From Voacanga thouarsii (lineage: Eukaryota; Streptophyta; Magnoliopsida; Gentianales; Apocynaceae), in assembly GCA_026120185.1 (NCBI GenBank), contig JANUWF010001059.1, forward strand, positions 1,967,001 through 2,031,000: a stretch of DNA of 64,000 nt. Reading direction: 5' to 3'. Position numbers and translations under genes: made by a program. This document shows positions 34,499 through 46,871 of the stretch, piece by piece (the stretch's first letter is position 1; every line of letters begins with the position of its first letter). Under the pieces are notes generated by a model. It did no database searches. It was not told the DNA's origin and saw nothing but the letters and a program-made list of their open reading frames with translations.

Positions 34499-35537
34499 GA
34501 AGCAGTTCTTTTCTCTTTTCTTTACTTTTCATTTTGTGTTAAGGACAATTTTAAATTTATAGTATTTTTATTCAGCATCCGTGTGTTTTTGCATTTTCAT
34601 TAAAAAAAAAATTGAACCAGACAGAACAGAGCCGGTGCTGACTCCAAGAGCCGGACCAGCGCCAGTTCCTGTCAGGAGGAACATAATTAAAGGGCCATTT
34701 TGGCCACTTTCTCTTCAAAACCTCCCTTCTCCCTCGCAAATTCTCTCAAGCCCGCACCGGCTTCACATCCATTAGTGCCCAAAGTTTGATTTTTCAACTT
34801 CTAAACACCTCCATAACATCTCTTACCTTCTTTTTTATTGATCCTACGGATCAAACACATCAAAAGCTTTGATTTTTCACAACAATAGCACATTCAATCC
34901 ACAAGCAAATGGAGTAGACTTTCGCAAAATGCTTGCATCTTTTGCTTACCCATGCATATAAGAGCCTAAAGGTATGATTTTTATTTAAGTCATACGGTTA
35001 AAATTGATGGAATTGATTTTTTCTCATTATAGGGACAGTTTTGGACGAAAATTGAGAATTATATATTCTATGATTGTGCATTCCTACTTGAGTTTCATTC
35101 ATTGGATTACCTTAGGAGTATTAAGCCTGCATTACTTGATTCATACTTGTTATCATTCAAGAATTCATATAGCTCGGGTTAGAATTATGGTTATTGGTAA
35201 CACTTGAATCTATTGAAACTGCATTATTGATCACATAATACCATTGCCTTCATTCACATGATCATGTTTACTAGCATGCTTTGAGGATATCAGCACAAGT
35301 TATGCTTTACAGTGAACTTTTACATACATTGTGCAGGTTGTGTTGCATTGGGTGAAAGTGGTTGATTGAATTGGGTGTTGGAGTTGATATACATTGAAGG
35401 AGTTGTGGTTTGTGGATTGTGAGCTTGGTTAACGGTTGTGTGAAATTTGAGATATATCTGTGTAGGGGTATCTATACTCTCTTCAGTGATTGAGCGTATC
35501 TGTTCTCTCTTCTTAGTATTACATTCCTTCTGTGACT
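34499..35537 (+). other. Spacer of element C where pol would be expected
   Basis: One kilobase without RT, RNase H or integrase similarity. A GC-rich patch at 34625-34680 has the agccgg/gcgcc style seen in the LTR. Otherwise AT-rich. Confidence 0.6.
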
Positions 35538-36756
35538 ATGTCTAGAGCGAGGAGTCAACCATCTAAAAGGGCGAAAACTTCCTCATCCTCAGTTCCATCA
35601 TTTGTTGATCCCTTATCTCTTAGACCTACTGAGTTTATCGATGCCTCTTGTGAGGAATGGTATCATAGGCGAGCTTCAAACAAGATTATTGTTGAGCATA
35701 CTTTTTCCCCCCACCTTAGACCGGGCACTTAAATTAGGAATGATGTTTAGACAACTAGGTTGGGGATCCATAGTGCAATTGAAAGGGAAGTTTTGCCCCG
35801 TGCTTGTCAAGGAATTCTATGCTAATATGACGGACAATGGTAATAAACATCTCCCGCATATTGAAACAAGAGTGAAAGGAGTTCCTATTGTCATCACTCA
35901 AAACCAATTATCTCACCTCCTCCAGGTTTATGACGATGATACTTGGCAAGGAATTGATATGAATAATCAAATGATTCTTTCAGACCCGAATTGGGATGTT
36001 AGGGGGACGCGAGCAACCCTAGGCTTATATAAGCATAATGCCTTCCAAGCTAACAGTTTCTATTCCAACAATGACTTGGCAGCCAACTTTTGCGCACTAG
36101 TGTACATGTTTGGGTTTAATGTTGTTCCCCGTGCTAGTGGTTTCAATTAAACTAGGCTTATTGACACTTATATTCTACACCGGATGATGAACACATTACC
36201 TATCCCTCTTGCTCCTTTGATCATCCAATCTATTAGGGAGGTTGTTCATCACCGTCTCTCCACAAAAGCCTTTGTTTTTTCATTGGTTATAATGAAGATT
36301 CTAAAGGACTTTGGGGTGAGTCTAGAAGGAGAACTCATGGAGGCTACCACTGAGCACGATATGGTCACTGAGCACACTCTTATGAGTTGCGGATACAAAT
36401 ACAGCCCGGAGTTGAAGAAATGGCTCACTCCCTTCGAGGTCCAACATCCCGGTCAGGAAAGGCCACCTATAGCGGAGAAGCAGCAGCCACCACCACCGGC
36501 ACGTGCTAGAGCTGGCCGTTTGCAGTCCCACTCCCAAATAGACTTTGAGACCACCATACTGGGGCACCTCGACAAGCAAATAGAGGTGCTCCTACGCTTG
36601 CAGGGTACTATGGAAGATATGGCACGACGGCAAGCTACCATGGAGCAGTAGTTGACTGAGTTGAGGCAGCAGCCTCCTAGGCCACATAATGGTGCAGGCC
36701 CCTCTACACTCGTTGATGAGAAGGAGGATGAGGATGATGAAGCTGCGGAGGATTGA
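35538..36756 (+). pseudogene. Second ORF of element C (Athila-associated plant transposon protein)
   Basis: ATG 35538 starts MSRARSQPSKRAK, a basic serine-rich N-terminus. After a frame shift near 35715 in a C-rich run it continues with ALKLGMMFRQLGWGSIVQL, VKEFYANMTDN, ETRVKGVPIVIT, and later STKAFVFSLVIMKIL and a proline/glutamine-rich acidic tail. This matches the protein often found in Athila-type and related elements and annotated as putative plant transposon protein. Its role is unknown. TAA at 36148 and TAG at 36649 interrupt it. It is not a recognisable envelope protein; no signal peptide or membrane anchor is seen. Confidence 0.65.
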
Positions 36757-38110
36757 TGATGCGTTCTTGCTCACTTTTATTTTTGTTTCCTTTCTCTTTT
36801 CATGTTTTTGTTTTAGTTAGTTTGGCTTTCCTTTCATTGTCTTTCTATTTCATTTGTCTTTGCTTTATTTTCTTTTCTAATTGTTACGCTTTGGTATTTT
36901 CTTTTGTATTTTTTTTTAGGTACGTTGATGCTGGCTCCCTCTTCATGCATTCAGCTTTTGTACGCCACAATGAATGAAAGTTTATTTTTCCTATCTCTTC
37001 TCCTTTATTTTGTTTGGTCCCATGGTATTGGTTGTTTTGGTTATACTTATTTGGCCATTGAGGACAATGTCTAGTTTAAGTGTAGGGAAGTGGTTTGATT
37101 GACAATTCTTCTATACATATTCTTGGGAGCAGGATTTTTCAAAATTTTTCAATTTCAAGCTGTATTTTTTTTAGTGCATGTCTTTATGATGGATTATAGA
37201 GCATATGTTCTAGATCATTGATGGCTTATGCATGACTTTTCCACTCACTTGGACAAAGTAGTTCTTGATCAAATGCTTTGCATTACTCTTAAACCTGTTT
37301 TTCTCTAAAATTCATAGAATATTCTAGAACTTACTTGAATACCTCTCGAGGCGAAATAAGAAAGACATTCATGATTTAACTTAGGGGTGACGGTAATAGG
37401 CCTTCTTTGGATAGTTTGAGCTTTTCAAGCCTACCTATTGTTATATTATCCCTAGTGCCTATTTTGAGCCTAAATTGGTGATTTCTTTCTTTAAAACTTG
37501 TCACGATATTTTGTCCATTACTTATGCTGAAAGTTTGTATAATTTCCAAATCTTTATGCTCAAAGAAGAACAATGTAGGATTTGCTTGAAATACATTAAA
37601 GTTGTTATATAAGGTTATGGTTTGATTGATTCATGGAATAGGAAAGCAAGAAGAGTTGGGAATTATAAGTCTATTTTGGTTATCCTTTTCTTGCTTACTC
37701 TCAGTTTTTTTTTACTTTTGATGTTCCTATATCCTTCGTTTGCTAAGCCACATTACAAACCTTTAGCCTTACCTTACAAGTTTGAAAGTCCTACTTGATC
37801 TAAGTAGAACCATGATATGTCTCGGATTAGTGGAGAGAGTGTATGAAAAGTAAGCATATGGAATGCATACTCTTTTTGAACTGACTTCTTTCCAATGGTT
37901 TGAGAATATTGTAAAGTATTGAGATGGTTCTACTAAGTCATTTATCACTACACAAGTCTTGCATTGGCTGTGAAATATTTAGTATCATATGTTTTATGTT
38001 CATGAATAAAGAAAGCATTGAGGATATGGTTTTGGAATTGATTGAGTGATTAAAACCTTGTATTTTTCCTACTTGTTCTTGATACTTTGCTTGAGGACAA
38101 GCAAAGAGTT
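36757..38110 (+). other. 3' non-coding region of element C
   Basis: T-rich, no conserved frame. A stretch at 37060-37090 (TTGAGGACAATG...AAGTGTAGGGAAG) resembles the one directly upstream of the 3' LTR and may be a decayed second polypurine-like site. Confidence 0.5.
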
Positions 38111-38125
38111 AAGTGTGGGGGAATG
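38111..38125 (+). promoter_or_regulatory. Polypurine tract of element C
   Basis: AAGTGTGGGGGAATG directly before the 3' LTR, where plus-strand DNA synthesis is primed. Confidence 0.8.
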
Positions 38126-39515
38126 TGATAGGAGCTAAATTGGTTATACTTTGCTTAGTTATTTGAGGCTCTTTTGTAATACATTTTGTTCAATAACTAG
38201 TCATATTCTTTCATATTTGATATTTTACCCTTGAAAAGATATTTTGGTCATTTTCTCAGGATTTTGGGTAAAATAAAGCAAAACCGTCACGAAACAGAGC
38301 AGAGGCAGCGCCAGCTGCAAGGCTGGAACCAGCGCCGGCTGCACTCTGGAATGTATGCGCACAATTCGGAGAAAAATCGACGGACGAGTGGAGAAACAGA
38401 ACCAAGGCGGCGCCAGCTCAGAAGGACCAAGGCGGCGCCGGCTGTGGTCTGTCCCTGAGGCGGTGCTGCGATCTTTCTACGCGTTTTTAGAAATCTGAAA
38501 AGTTTTAGTAGCTTCCAACTTCTACTTGGCCAAGAACTTTGTACCTACTAGTTTAGGCACCTCTTAAGCCTATAAATAGATGGAAAACACAAGGAAAAAT
38601 GGGAGAATTCATTGATCATCATAGAAAATCACTCAGTCCAAGGAGAATTCTTCAAAGTTCAAGGAGGGTTGCACAAGAAGGTTTTCAAAGGAAGAAGAAG
38701 GAGGCTTGTCTATGAGTTCTTTCTTTTACTTTGTTTTCTTTTTCTTGACAATGATATGTTAATTGTTTTATTGTAATTCAACATTATTTTAGATATACAT
38801 GATTTCTAGAGTTATTTGATTTTTTTATTAATTGGTTATTATTCTTGGTATTCAATTACTTATGCTTATTACGATATTAGTTAGTTGATTATATCCATTG
38901 ACTTGCTGGACCAAAGGGGGTTGATTGTTTAAGAACTGGTAATTGAAAATTAATTGATGTCTTCCGAGACCAAGGGTTCATTGATTAATTTCATATTCTA
39001 AATTCGCCGAGACCAAGGGAATTTAATTAAGGATTGTGTTTAATGTGTCTTTTAGATGAATTAATTGAGACGGACCAAGTGATTCTAATTCATCTAGAAG
39101 ATAGTGATTTCATATGGATTGACTATCAAAGTGAGTCTACCTTCATCATTCATGGTGTCAAGAGAATGATTGGTTATGATAATGGTTAAGTTCTTTAAGA
39201 TCATGTTTGTCTAAACAATGGCTTGAGTTGCATAAATCTACATCCTTGACACAGACATATACATATTTTTATTTTTATTTCCTTTTTAATTTTCCTTTTA
39301 TTTGTTTTGCACTTTATCGAGTCGATTAAACAATTAAAGAAGGGTAATTAATGTCTACTTGTTCCTTGAGGATCGACATTTGTTTTAACCCTATGCTCAG
39401 TTAATGATGAGTACGCTTGCTCATATGTGTGATTTGGGTTTAACATTTTAATTTGAACTTGATTGGGAATGTGCTTAGTTTTGTATGATTTTTATACCTA
39501 AGTCTGAACGCATCA
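38126..39515 (+). repeat. 3' LTR of element C
   Basis: 1390 bp, same ends as the 5' LTR. It differs by a few percent and lacks one copy of a repeated block near 38905 (about 65 bp). Followed by GTATC, the target duplication. Confidence 0.9.
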
Positions 39516-39933
39516 GTATCCATCCATGCTATAGTAGTAATAATCTTGTCTCTATAATTATAGTACTTTAAGAGAAACCACTACTACTAGTCTAGTTCTA
39601 CGTAATTGAAATATGCTTATGCCTATGATGTTTAGTGAACTACTCACTGATTCAAGATAAACCATTCCTTATTAAAAATCATGGCGTAATAGTCTTACCT
39701 TGATAAAATACCCAGTTCCATCAAACGACTAAGAACTCAATTTTATTTGTATGATAAGTACCTATGGTCTATACCTTACTGTGAAAAATGACCTAACACA
39801 TAGACCATTACTTGTTATACTTGGACTTTTAAACGTGCAATAATTTAATAAACAAACTAAATTGAATGAATAAATATTTTATTGCAATATGTTCATACAG
39901 AATACATAGTCTTTGAGGGCATACTTTCCAATA
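39516..39933 (-). repeat. 3' LTR of copia B, right part (U3 start)
   Basis: On the minus strand it begins TATTGGAAAGTATGCC at 39933 (TGTTGG in A, one base changed). It is preceded by CAAGTAGGAGAT, the polypurine tract, and runs into element C at 39520. Confidence 0.85.
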
Positions 39934-39956
39934 ATCTCCTACTTGCACTACAAAGA

Positions 39957-41460
39957 CTAAAAAAGTCCATAAGTGTCTACCCCTATAATATCTAAGTGTC
40001 TGCGAAACACTTTTTTTGTCAAAGGTTTGGTAAAGGGATCCGTCAGATTGTTAATAGAGAAAATCTGATCAACCACTATCTCCCGTTTCTGGTTGAACTC
40101 CCGGATAAGGTGATACTTCTTCTCTATGTGCTTGCCCTTCCTATGGTTTCGAGATTTCTTGCATTGTGACACCGCTCCAGAGTTTTCATAATAAATAGTG
40201 ACAGGCCTATCCATTTGTGCTACTATTCCAAGTTCTATGAGGAACTTTCAAAGCCACATAACTTCTTTAGAAGCTTCTGAAGCAGCAACATACTCAGCTT
40301 CCATGGTAGAATTAGTAATGCAAGATTGCTTGATATTTCTCCATGAAATATCTCCTCTAGACAAAGTGAAAACATATCCACTAGTAAATTTTATTTCATC
40401 TTTATCTGTCTAGAAGTCTGAATCTGTGTAACCAATAGGAATCAAATCATCAACACTTTATACAAGCATATAATCTCTTATTTCCTTAAGATATTTAAGT
40501 ATATTCTTTACGGCTTACCAGTGGGCTTCCCCTGGGTTTGACTAATATCTACTAACCATGCATATTGCAAAGCAGATATCTGGCCTAGTACAAAGCATAG
40601 CATACATAAGACTTCCTACAACTGAGGCATAAGGAATCCTGCTCATTTTCTATTTGTCTTCCTGTTTCTGAGGACACTGCTTGGAAGATAAGGATAATCC
40701 ATGTCTAAAGGGTATGATGGCCCCTTTATATTGATCCATGCTGTACTTGACCAATATCTTGTCAATATAAGAATATTGGGATAAGCCTAACATTCTTTGC
40801 TTCCTATCTCTAAGAAGCTTAATGCCTAGAATGTAGCTAGCTTCTTCCATGTCTTTCATGCTAAACTGACTAGATAGTCAAACATTAACGGATGACAATG
40901 TCCCTACATTATTTTCAATGAGTAGAATGTCATCCATATAAAATACTAAGAAAATCACTTTACCACTATATGAATTCTTATACACACATGGTTTATCCGC
41001 GTTTTGAATGAAATCATAAGCTTTCACAGTTTCATCAAAACGTATATTCTATACTCGTGACGCTTACTTAAGTCTATAGATGGGACTTATTAAGCTTACA
41101 GACCATTTGTTCTTGATTTCTATCAACAAAACCTTCAAGCTGGGATATATAGATGTCTTCGCTAAGATAGCCATTTAAGAAGACCGTCTTAACATTCATC
41201 TGTCATATCTCGTAGTCATAATGATATGCAATGTCTAAGAGAATTTGGATATACTTAAGCATAGTTACTGGTGAAAAGGTTCCTTATAATCGATCCCTTG
41301 TTTCTAAGTATAACCTTTAGCAATCAATCTTACTTTGTAGGTTTCAACCTCTCCATTTGCACCTCTTTTCCTCTTGTATACCAACTTACGCCCAATGGGT
41401 TTTATCCAATTAGATGCAATGACAAGATCCTAGACCTAATTGAGGTACATAGACTCAATC
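39957..41460 (-). pseudogene. Copia B reverse transcriptase and RNase H
   Basis: Minus strand: RT pieces around 41450-40600 with the box YMDD intact (40940-40929), DMEEASYILGIKLLRDRK and YIDKILVKYSMDQYKG, then RNase H with VEAEYVAA-like, and IYYENSGAVSQCKKSRNHRKG ending DPFTKPLTKKVFRRHLDI. Several stops and frame shifts, fewer in the last 85 codons. Confidence 0.85.
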
Positions 41461-41473
41461 TCGGCATTCATGG

Positions 41474-42953
41474 CTAGCTTCCATTTGTAGCCTCCTCATA
41501 TCTAGTGAGATCTTGTTGTTGATGATCAGAGACTAGATCATAGATCTCCCCAATCCACCTTTCTGGAACTCTTGTGATCCTTCCACTACGACAAGGCTCA
41601 GTATGTATAGGAAAATTCGATTGTGTTTCTCTTGGTTCTTCGATCGGGGTGTTAGAAGTACCTGAAGTTGAATCAGTGACCAACTTCTCTTCTAACTCTA
41701 TTCTGCTTGAACCTGTGGTAGAAGTAACTTGTTCATCCTCTAAGTATCTAGCATTAGTACTAACAAGTACTTTATGCTCTTGAGAATGATAGAAATATCC
41801 ACCTCGCATTCCTTTTGGATACCCAACGAAGTAGCATAACTCTGATCTTGGTTCTAGCTTACTTCCTTTTGTCAATACATAAGCTAGACAACCTCATATC
41901 TTGAGATGGTTCAGACTGGGCTTTCATCCAGTCCACAAATCAATGGGTATCCGAGGTACTGATTTGGAAGGTACCAAGTTCAAAATATATGTCACTGTTT
42001 CTAAAGCATATCTCCAAAAAGAAATTGCAAGAGATGCATGACTCATCATGTTTCTAACCATTTCCATCCAAGTTCTATTTCTTCTCTCAGCTACTCCGTT
42101 CTGTTAGGGATCCCAAGCTCAGTTAACTGAGATACTATGTCGTGATGTACCAAGTAATCCTTAAACTCACCGAGGAAGTACTCTCTACCATGATCCGATC
42201 TCAAAGTTTTAATTAGTTTACTTGTTCGACGCTCCACTTCAGTCTTGAATTTATCAAAAGAGTCAAACTTGTACCTCATCACATAAATGTAACCAAAATG
42301 AGTGTGATTATCTGTGAAAGTAATGAAGTATTCATAGCCTCCTCTAGCTGGTATAGTCATCAAACCACAAACATCCGAACGAACTAGTGCTAGTATTTCT
42401 ATGGCTCTATCCGCCCTTTTAGTAAAGGACCTTTTGGTCATTTTAACTTTAAGGCAAAGATTCACACTAAGGTCATTCTTCCAGACTTAATGAACCTAAA
42501 GGCCCATCATGGATTAGCCTATGAATCCGATTGGGATTTATATGTCCCAATCTAAATGCCACAAGTACGAGTCATTTGATATGGCCTTTCTTTTTTATTA
42601 TTAGGTTCAGTTTGAATATTATTTACTTAATTTTTAATAGGATGTATATAAGAAAAAGATTCACATGCCTGTTTCCTGAACAAATTAAATTATCATTTCT
42701 ACTGATGGAAACACCAGAATGGAAAGAAACCGAATATCCTTGATTCATCAATTTGAAAACTGAAATCAAATTCTGTTTAATATAAGAAATATATAAAATA
42801 TCTTTTAAAACTAACTTCTTATTACAATAAAAAATAAACTCAAGATCTCCCATTGCCTACTTGAAGTCTATGCTCACCCTTACTGAGTCTCCTTGTCCTT
42901 CTAAACTCCTACAAAGAGTTATACACATGGTCAGTGGCTCCATAATCAACTAT
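41474..42953 (-). pseudogene. Copia B protease and integrase
   Basis: Minus strand from about 42950: protease motif DYGATDHV (Ser of the DSGA box replaced by Tyr), pre-integrase domain, VRSDVCGLM with the first catalytic Asp, LRSDHGREYF with the second (Gly-Gly changed to His-Gly-Arg), a decayed third region near 42070, then the tail LEPRSELCYFVGYPKGMRGG and RSGRITRVPERW. It holds the uninterrupted TACTT site where A has the solo LTR. Confidence 0.85.
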
Positions 42954-43850
42954 CTAGGTGAATGTTAATCCAACCATTAAAATAGACTCTAAGAATAGAG
43001 TAATACCTGAAGTAGACATGGCTAAGAAGTCCAGACAATCTTTCTTCCAATGCCCCTTCTTGCCACACTTGAAACATTTGCCTTTGGGTTTCCCGTTGGG
43101 CTTGGCCTGACCAAATGCTTTGGGTTGGGCCCTTGCATTGTTTTGGACCTTCTTTTTCTTAAATTTTTTAGACTTTGCCATAATTCCAGAAGAAGAGGCA
43201 AAAACGAGAAACTAAAACCTTTGACATGAGCTTCATGATCTTCTCTGCCGCCTAAAGCTCTTTCATAAGCTTCGTGAGACTTTTATTCAATTTGTTCATA
43301 TTGTGGTTCAACTTGAACTAAGAATATAAGTCAGGCAGAGTTTCAAGAACCATGTCAATTTGGCTCTTGGGATCTATTGTTGCGCCTAGGACCTCAGCTT
43401 CCTCGAAGTAAGCAATCATCTTGAGCAGATGCTCTCGAACCGATACCCCCTCAACTATCCTAAAATTCATGATTGACCTAAAACTTCCTGCCTTGCGGGC
43501 CAGCTCTTGTCAGCAAACATGGTACGCAACGACAAATCAATATCATATGCAGTAGCCATGTGCTCATGCTTATATTAGGGCACACTAGACATAGCAGTCA
43601 ACATGTAGCATTTAGCCATCTCATCGTCTTTCTTTCAAGCCTTCTCAGCCTCTTGTTCCTGATCAATGGATTCTTTCCCAATCTCAGGACAGGGATCCGT
43701 AAGAACATACTTGTACTCTTCAGCAGTGAGTACTATGTTCAGGTTCCTCTTCCAGTCCACATAATTTGGGCCTGTCAACTTATTCTCCATGAGGATAATT
43801 GACAATGGACTAAAACCAGATATTTCTAAAATATTGTGAAAAACATTCAT
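42954..43850 (-). pseudogene. Copia B gag
   Basis: Minus strand from 43850: MNVFHNILEISGFS, NYVDWKRNLNIVLTAEEY, then several frame shifts between 43630 and 43190, then a lysine-rich stretch and an intact zinc knuckle CFKCGKKGHWKKDC (about 43080-43039). A has lost the second Cys of this knuckle, so B shows the ancestral form. Confidence 0.85.
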
Positions 43851-44053
43851 TTAGTTTGCGAGAAATAAAAATGCATATTTTTTATATTATTTCTTTGATA
43901 ATAGGTAACTCTTAAAACCATTATTAATAATATAAATAGTTTGGCTCTTAGAAAAGCTAACAGAGCTTCATAGAAAGATTAATAGCATCCTAAGTTAAGT
44001 GCATAACCATCACAAATCAAAACTTCTTAAAATAAGTAATGGTCTAGAAAAAG
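43851..44053 (-). other. Leader of copia B, part next to gag
   Basis: Matches A at about 23337-23526 in reverse. Interrupted at 44053 by element D (duplication AAAAG). Confidence 0.75.
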
Positions 44054-45500
44054 TGTTGGGGATATGCCCTAGAGTCAATTTGTACTTATACAATTGTCAT
44101 TATGTTTTATATAATAATATGAGGCTTTCCTTTCCATGAACAGTGGGTTTTGTTTTGTTGGTCATCAAGTACGTGACTTGATAGTAAAACCCTACAATGA
44201 ATACAATGACTATTCTAAAACTGTCCCTGATCGATTATTATTATTGTAATAATAATAAATTAAGATTAGTATGTTTGTGACTTGATGGCTATGTTTTACT
44301 GGCCATGGATATTTGTGATATCGAGTCAAGACATAAATAAATGTTAGAGAACATTGTATTGGACATGACCCACTGTGAGAGTACTTCATGGAATATGTCA
44401 TAAGCACTTTCTAGTCATAATAATATTGAAAGTCCTTCGACCTAAATTCATCATAGTTTCCTACTTGATAAATTCTATATTTTGACATTGTCTAAAGTTG
44501 TCTTTAACCAGATAATAAATTAGACTACTGTTGGATATAGAATAAATCAATGAGAGGAATATGATTGATTGTGAAGGAATTTGTCCCTCTCAGTTATGGG
44601 AGAGATATCCATGGGCCCCTTGATAAGTTAGACTGTTAAAAATGCATGGTCGTGATCAAATATATCAATCTAATATATTGATATCATTTGTTTGAACAGT
44701 CTACTATGAAATCAAGAAATAATTGATTAAGCTTAATAAGGATGACATGCTCCATGCCTTATGCTTAATCTGGATATCGTGTGACAAAAGGACTAAATAT
44801 AAAATTATGGTTTGGTTCAAAAAGATCACCGATCTTCATTTAACCTGGATAGTTATAATGTTTTGCTAGAAACCGCTTATAACTTGTGGGCCATTTAAAT
44901 ATGATTTAGGCACACTGCCAGTGTTAAATGAACCTATAGGGTAACACAATAAGCGAACTTGTTAGGTTATTTTTCTGGTGACCAGGTTCGATGAATCTGG
45001 ATGATATCCAGATTATAAGAATCTGACTCGATAAATTAATTAGTTAAATTACCGAGATAATGGCAGAATCTTATCATATCAATTTTAATTTAATTTGAAT
45101 TTAAATTAGAATATGATAAGATATTATTATAGTTGGACTCTAAGAGGTTCGGGGGTTTCTAAGAAAACCCTAGTCGTCTTTTCAATAGTCCAATTTTTCG
45201 GTTGAGAACATTCGTGCCTTTCTCTACCAGAAAGAAAAAAAAACCCTCTCAAACCCTAGGCGCTAGCACTCCCCGGGTATCGAGTGAGTTCGCGGTGTGT
45301 ATCTGATAGAGGACGTTCGCATACTGCAGCGTCTGGTGATTGTTCGGGTTGAACGTACAACAGCGCAACCAGAATCGAAGAATTTCGATTACAGCAACCA
45401 GAGGTAATTCTTAAAGCTTAGATCTTCTTAATCGTTTACTTGGGTCCTCGAGAGGGATTCGTGGATGTTTTCCGCGTTTAGGAGTCCACGAATCCTAACA
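44054..45500 (+). repeat. 5' LTR of copia D
   Basis: TGTTGGGGATATGCC to AATCCTAACA. It contains an AT-rich U3 and a GC-richer end with CCCCGGGTATCGAG (about 45270) close to the presumed R-U5. Confidence 0.95.
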
Positions 45501-45501
45501 G

Positions 45502-45514
45502 TGGTATCAGAGCA
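45502..45514 (+). promoter_or_regulatory. Primer-binding site of copia D
   Basis: TGGTATCAGAGCA one base after the LTR, complementary to initiator methionine tRNA. Confidence 0.95.
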
Positions 45515-46871
45515 ACTTGCTAAACGATTAGGTTGATTCATCTGTATTAATCGTATTATTGAATACATGTATAATATGTATATATGAATTTAACTGGTAT
45601 GTATCAGCATGTTCGCATGATTATGATTTTAGAATACTTAGTATGCAGACTACCTGAATTAGGTTTAATGTGTGCGTCTTAGTCGCCTGATCAGACCAGA
45701 TTAGTTGCAGATTGTCTGTAAATTGGTCTGTTTTAATATGATATGGTATCGTAAGCATGCTATCCGTCATTCTATATTTGCGAATTGCTCTTATTAATCG
45801 GCCATGATAATATGTTATCTGTATAAATATGATTAAAAGAACGCATATTGTCTGTAATATGAATTTTCACGGCGATGGTTACTAAGGGGTCCGAACGTTA
45901 ATTTGATTAATTTTCGGAAATCGGAAGGCAAAATCTCATTCAATAAGAGTAGGGGCGCTGCCCCTTGACCCCGCCGGGGCGGTGCCCCTTGGAACCCCAA
46001 CTAACTATTCGTTGTGTGTTATTCGTCAATGTTTTTTATTGTAGTTGTGGATTATTTTGAATAGTGCATAGTATGGCCCGTTTCATCCCAATGTGATTGG
46101 CTGGTTACATTATGGTTGTTTTAAGTTGTAATTTTTAAATACGGCCTGCGTGTCGTTATCCATTGTTGTAAAATTGTACTGCTTTCCTAGAATAAGAATT
46201 ATTTTAATTTTACTATCCAATGTAAAAGAAGACGGCAGCCGACATTTACAACCAAGGAGGAGTATGCTCAAGGCATTAGAGAATGCTTAAGGAGTTCATA
46301 TACCTAGATTGACCACCTTGATCTTCACTTTGCTCGTGATGATCAACATAGGTTATGGGCCATGCTATGTCACTTTTATTTATGTCTTGCATGCATATTT
46401 GATATGTTTATTTCTTGCTTACTACAATCCAATCAAAATTTTTTTTTTAAGAAAGAAAAAATTTAAGTGTTAAATGCCTTCCAAAATCAAACACTTGTTA
46501 TTACTTGGATCATCATATGGCCATTCCTACCAAAGTAGGATGCTTTTGATTATCTGAGTGAGATAAGATGGAAAATAGTTTTCCATATGTTTGATATGGT
46601 TTGACTTAACTGGGCTATCAAAATAGTTTTGGGCCTAGGGCATTTTATGAGATATTTTTAGTCGAGATATTTGATGTCTATCTCATTTAAAATTAGAGTT
46701 TTATTTAATTATAAGATTAAAGCCAAAGCTTACTTATGATTAAAACAAAATATTTTTCCCCACTACGAAACATCAAAATGTTGAAGTTTCAAAAAGTTTA
46801 AATGCTTTTAGAGGGAGTTTTTCGTTAGAGTCTCAAAAATTAATTACTTTGCATATTTTTGTATGTAGATA
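45515..46871 (+). other. 5' leader of copia D
   Basis: 1.36 kb without a conserved frame. A GC-rich patch at 45950-46000 includes GCCGGGGCGGTGCCCC, which can fold with nearby GGGGCGCTGCCCC. This could be a packaging or dimer structure of the RNA, but that is only inferred. Confidence 0.55.

Larger units (their letters stand above)
31376..39515 (+). mobile_element. Athila-like element C, gag present, pol absent
   Basis: Two LTRs (TGATAGGAGC...GCATCA), a primer-binding site of Athila type, a polypurine tract, and duplication GTATC (31371-31375, 39516-39520) define a complete element of 8140 bp. The internal part encodes a gag (33124-34498) and a second protein (35538-36756), but no protease, RT, RNase H or integrase. 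It must have been moved by enzymes of a related full element. Confidence 0.9.

Noticed and set aside
35538..36756. Envelope protein of an endogenous retrovirus-like element
   Set aside because: No signal peptide, membrane span or fusion-like segment. It fits the Athila-associated plant transposon protein better.
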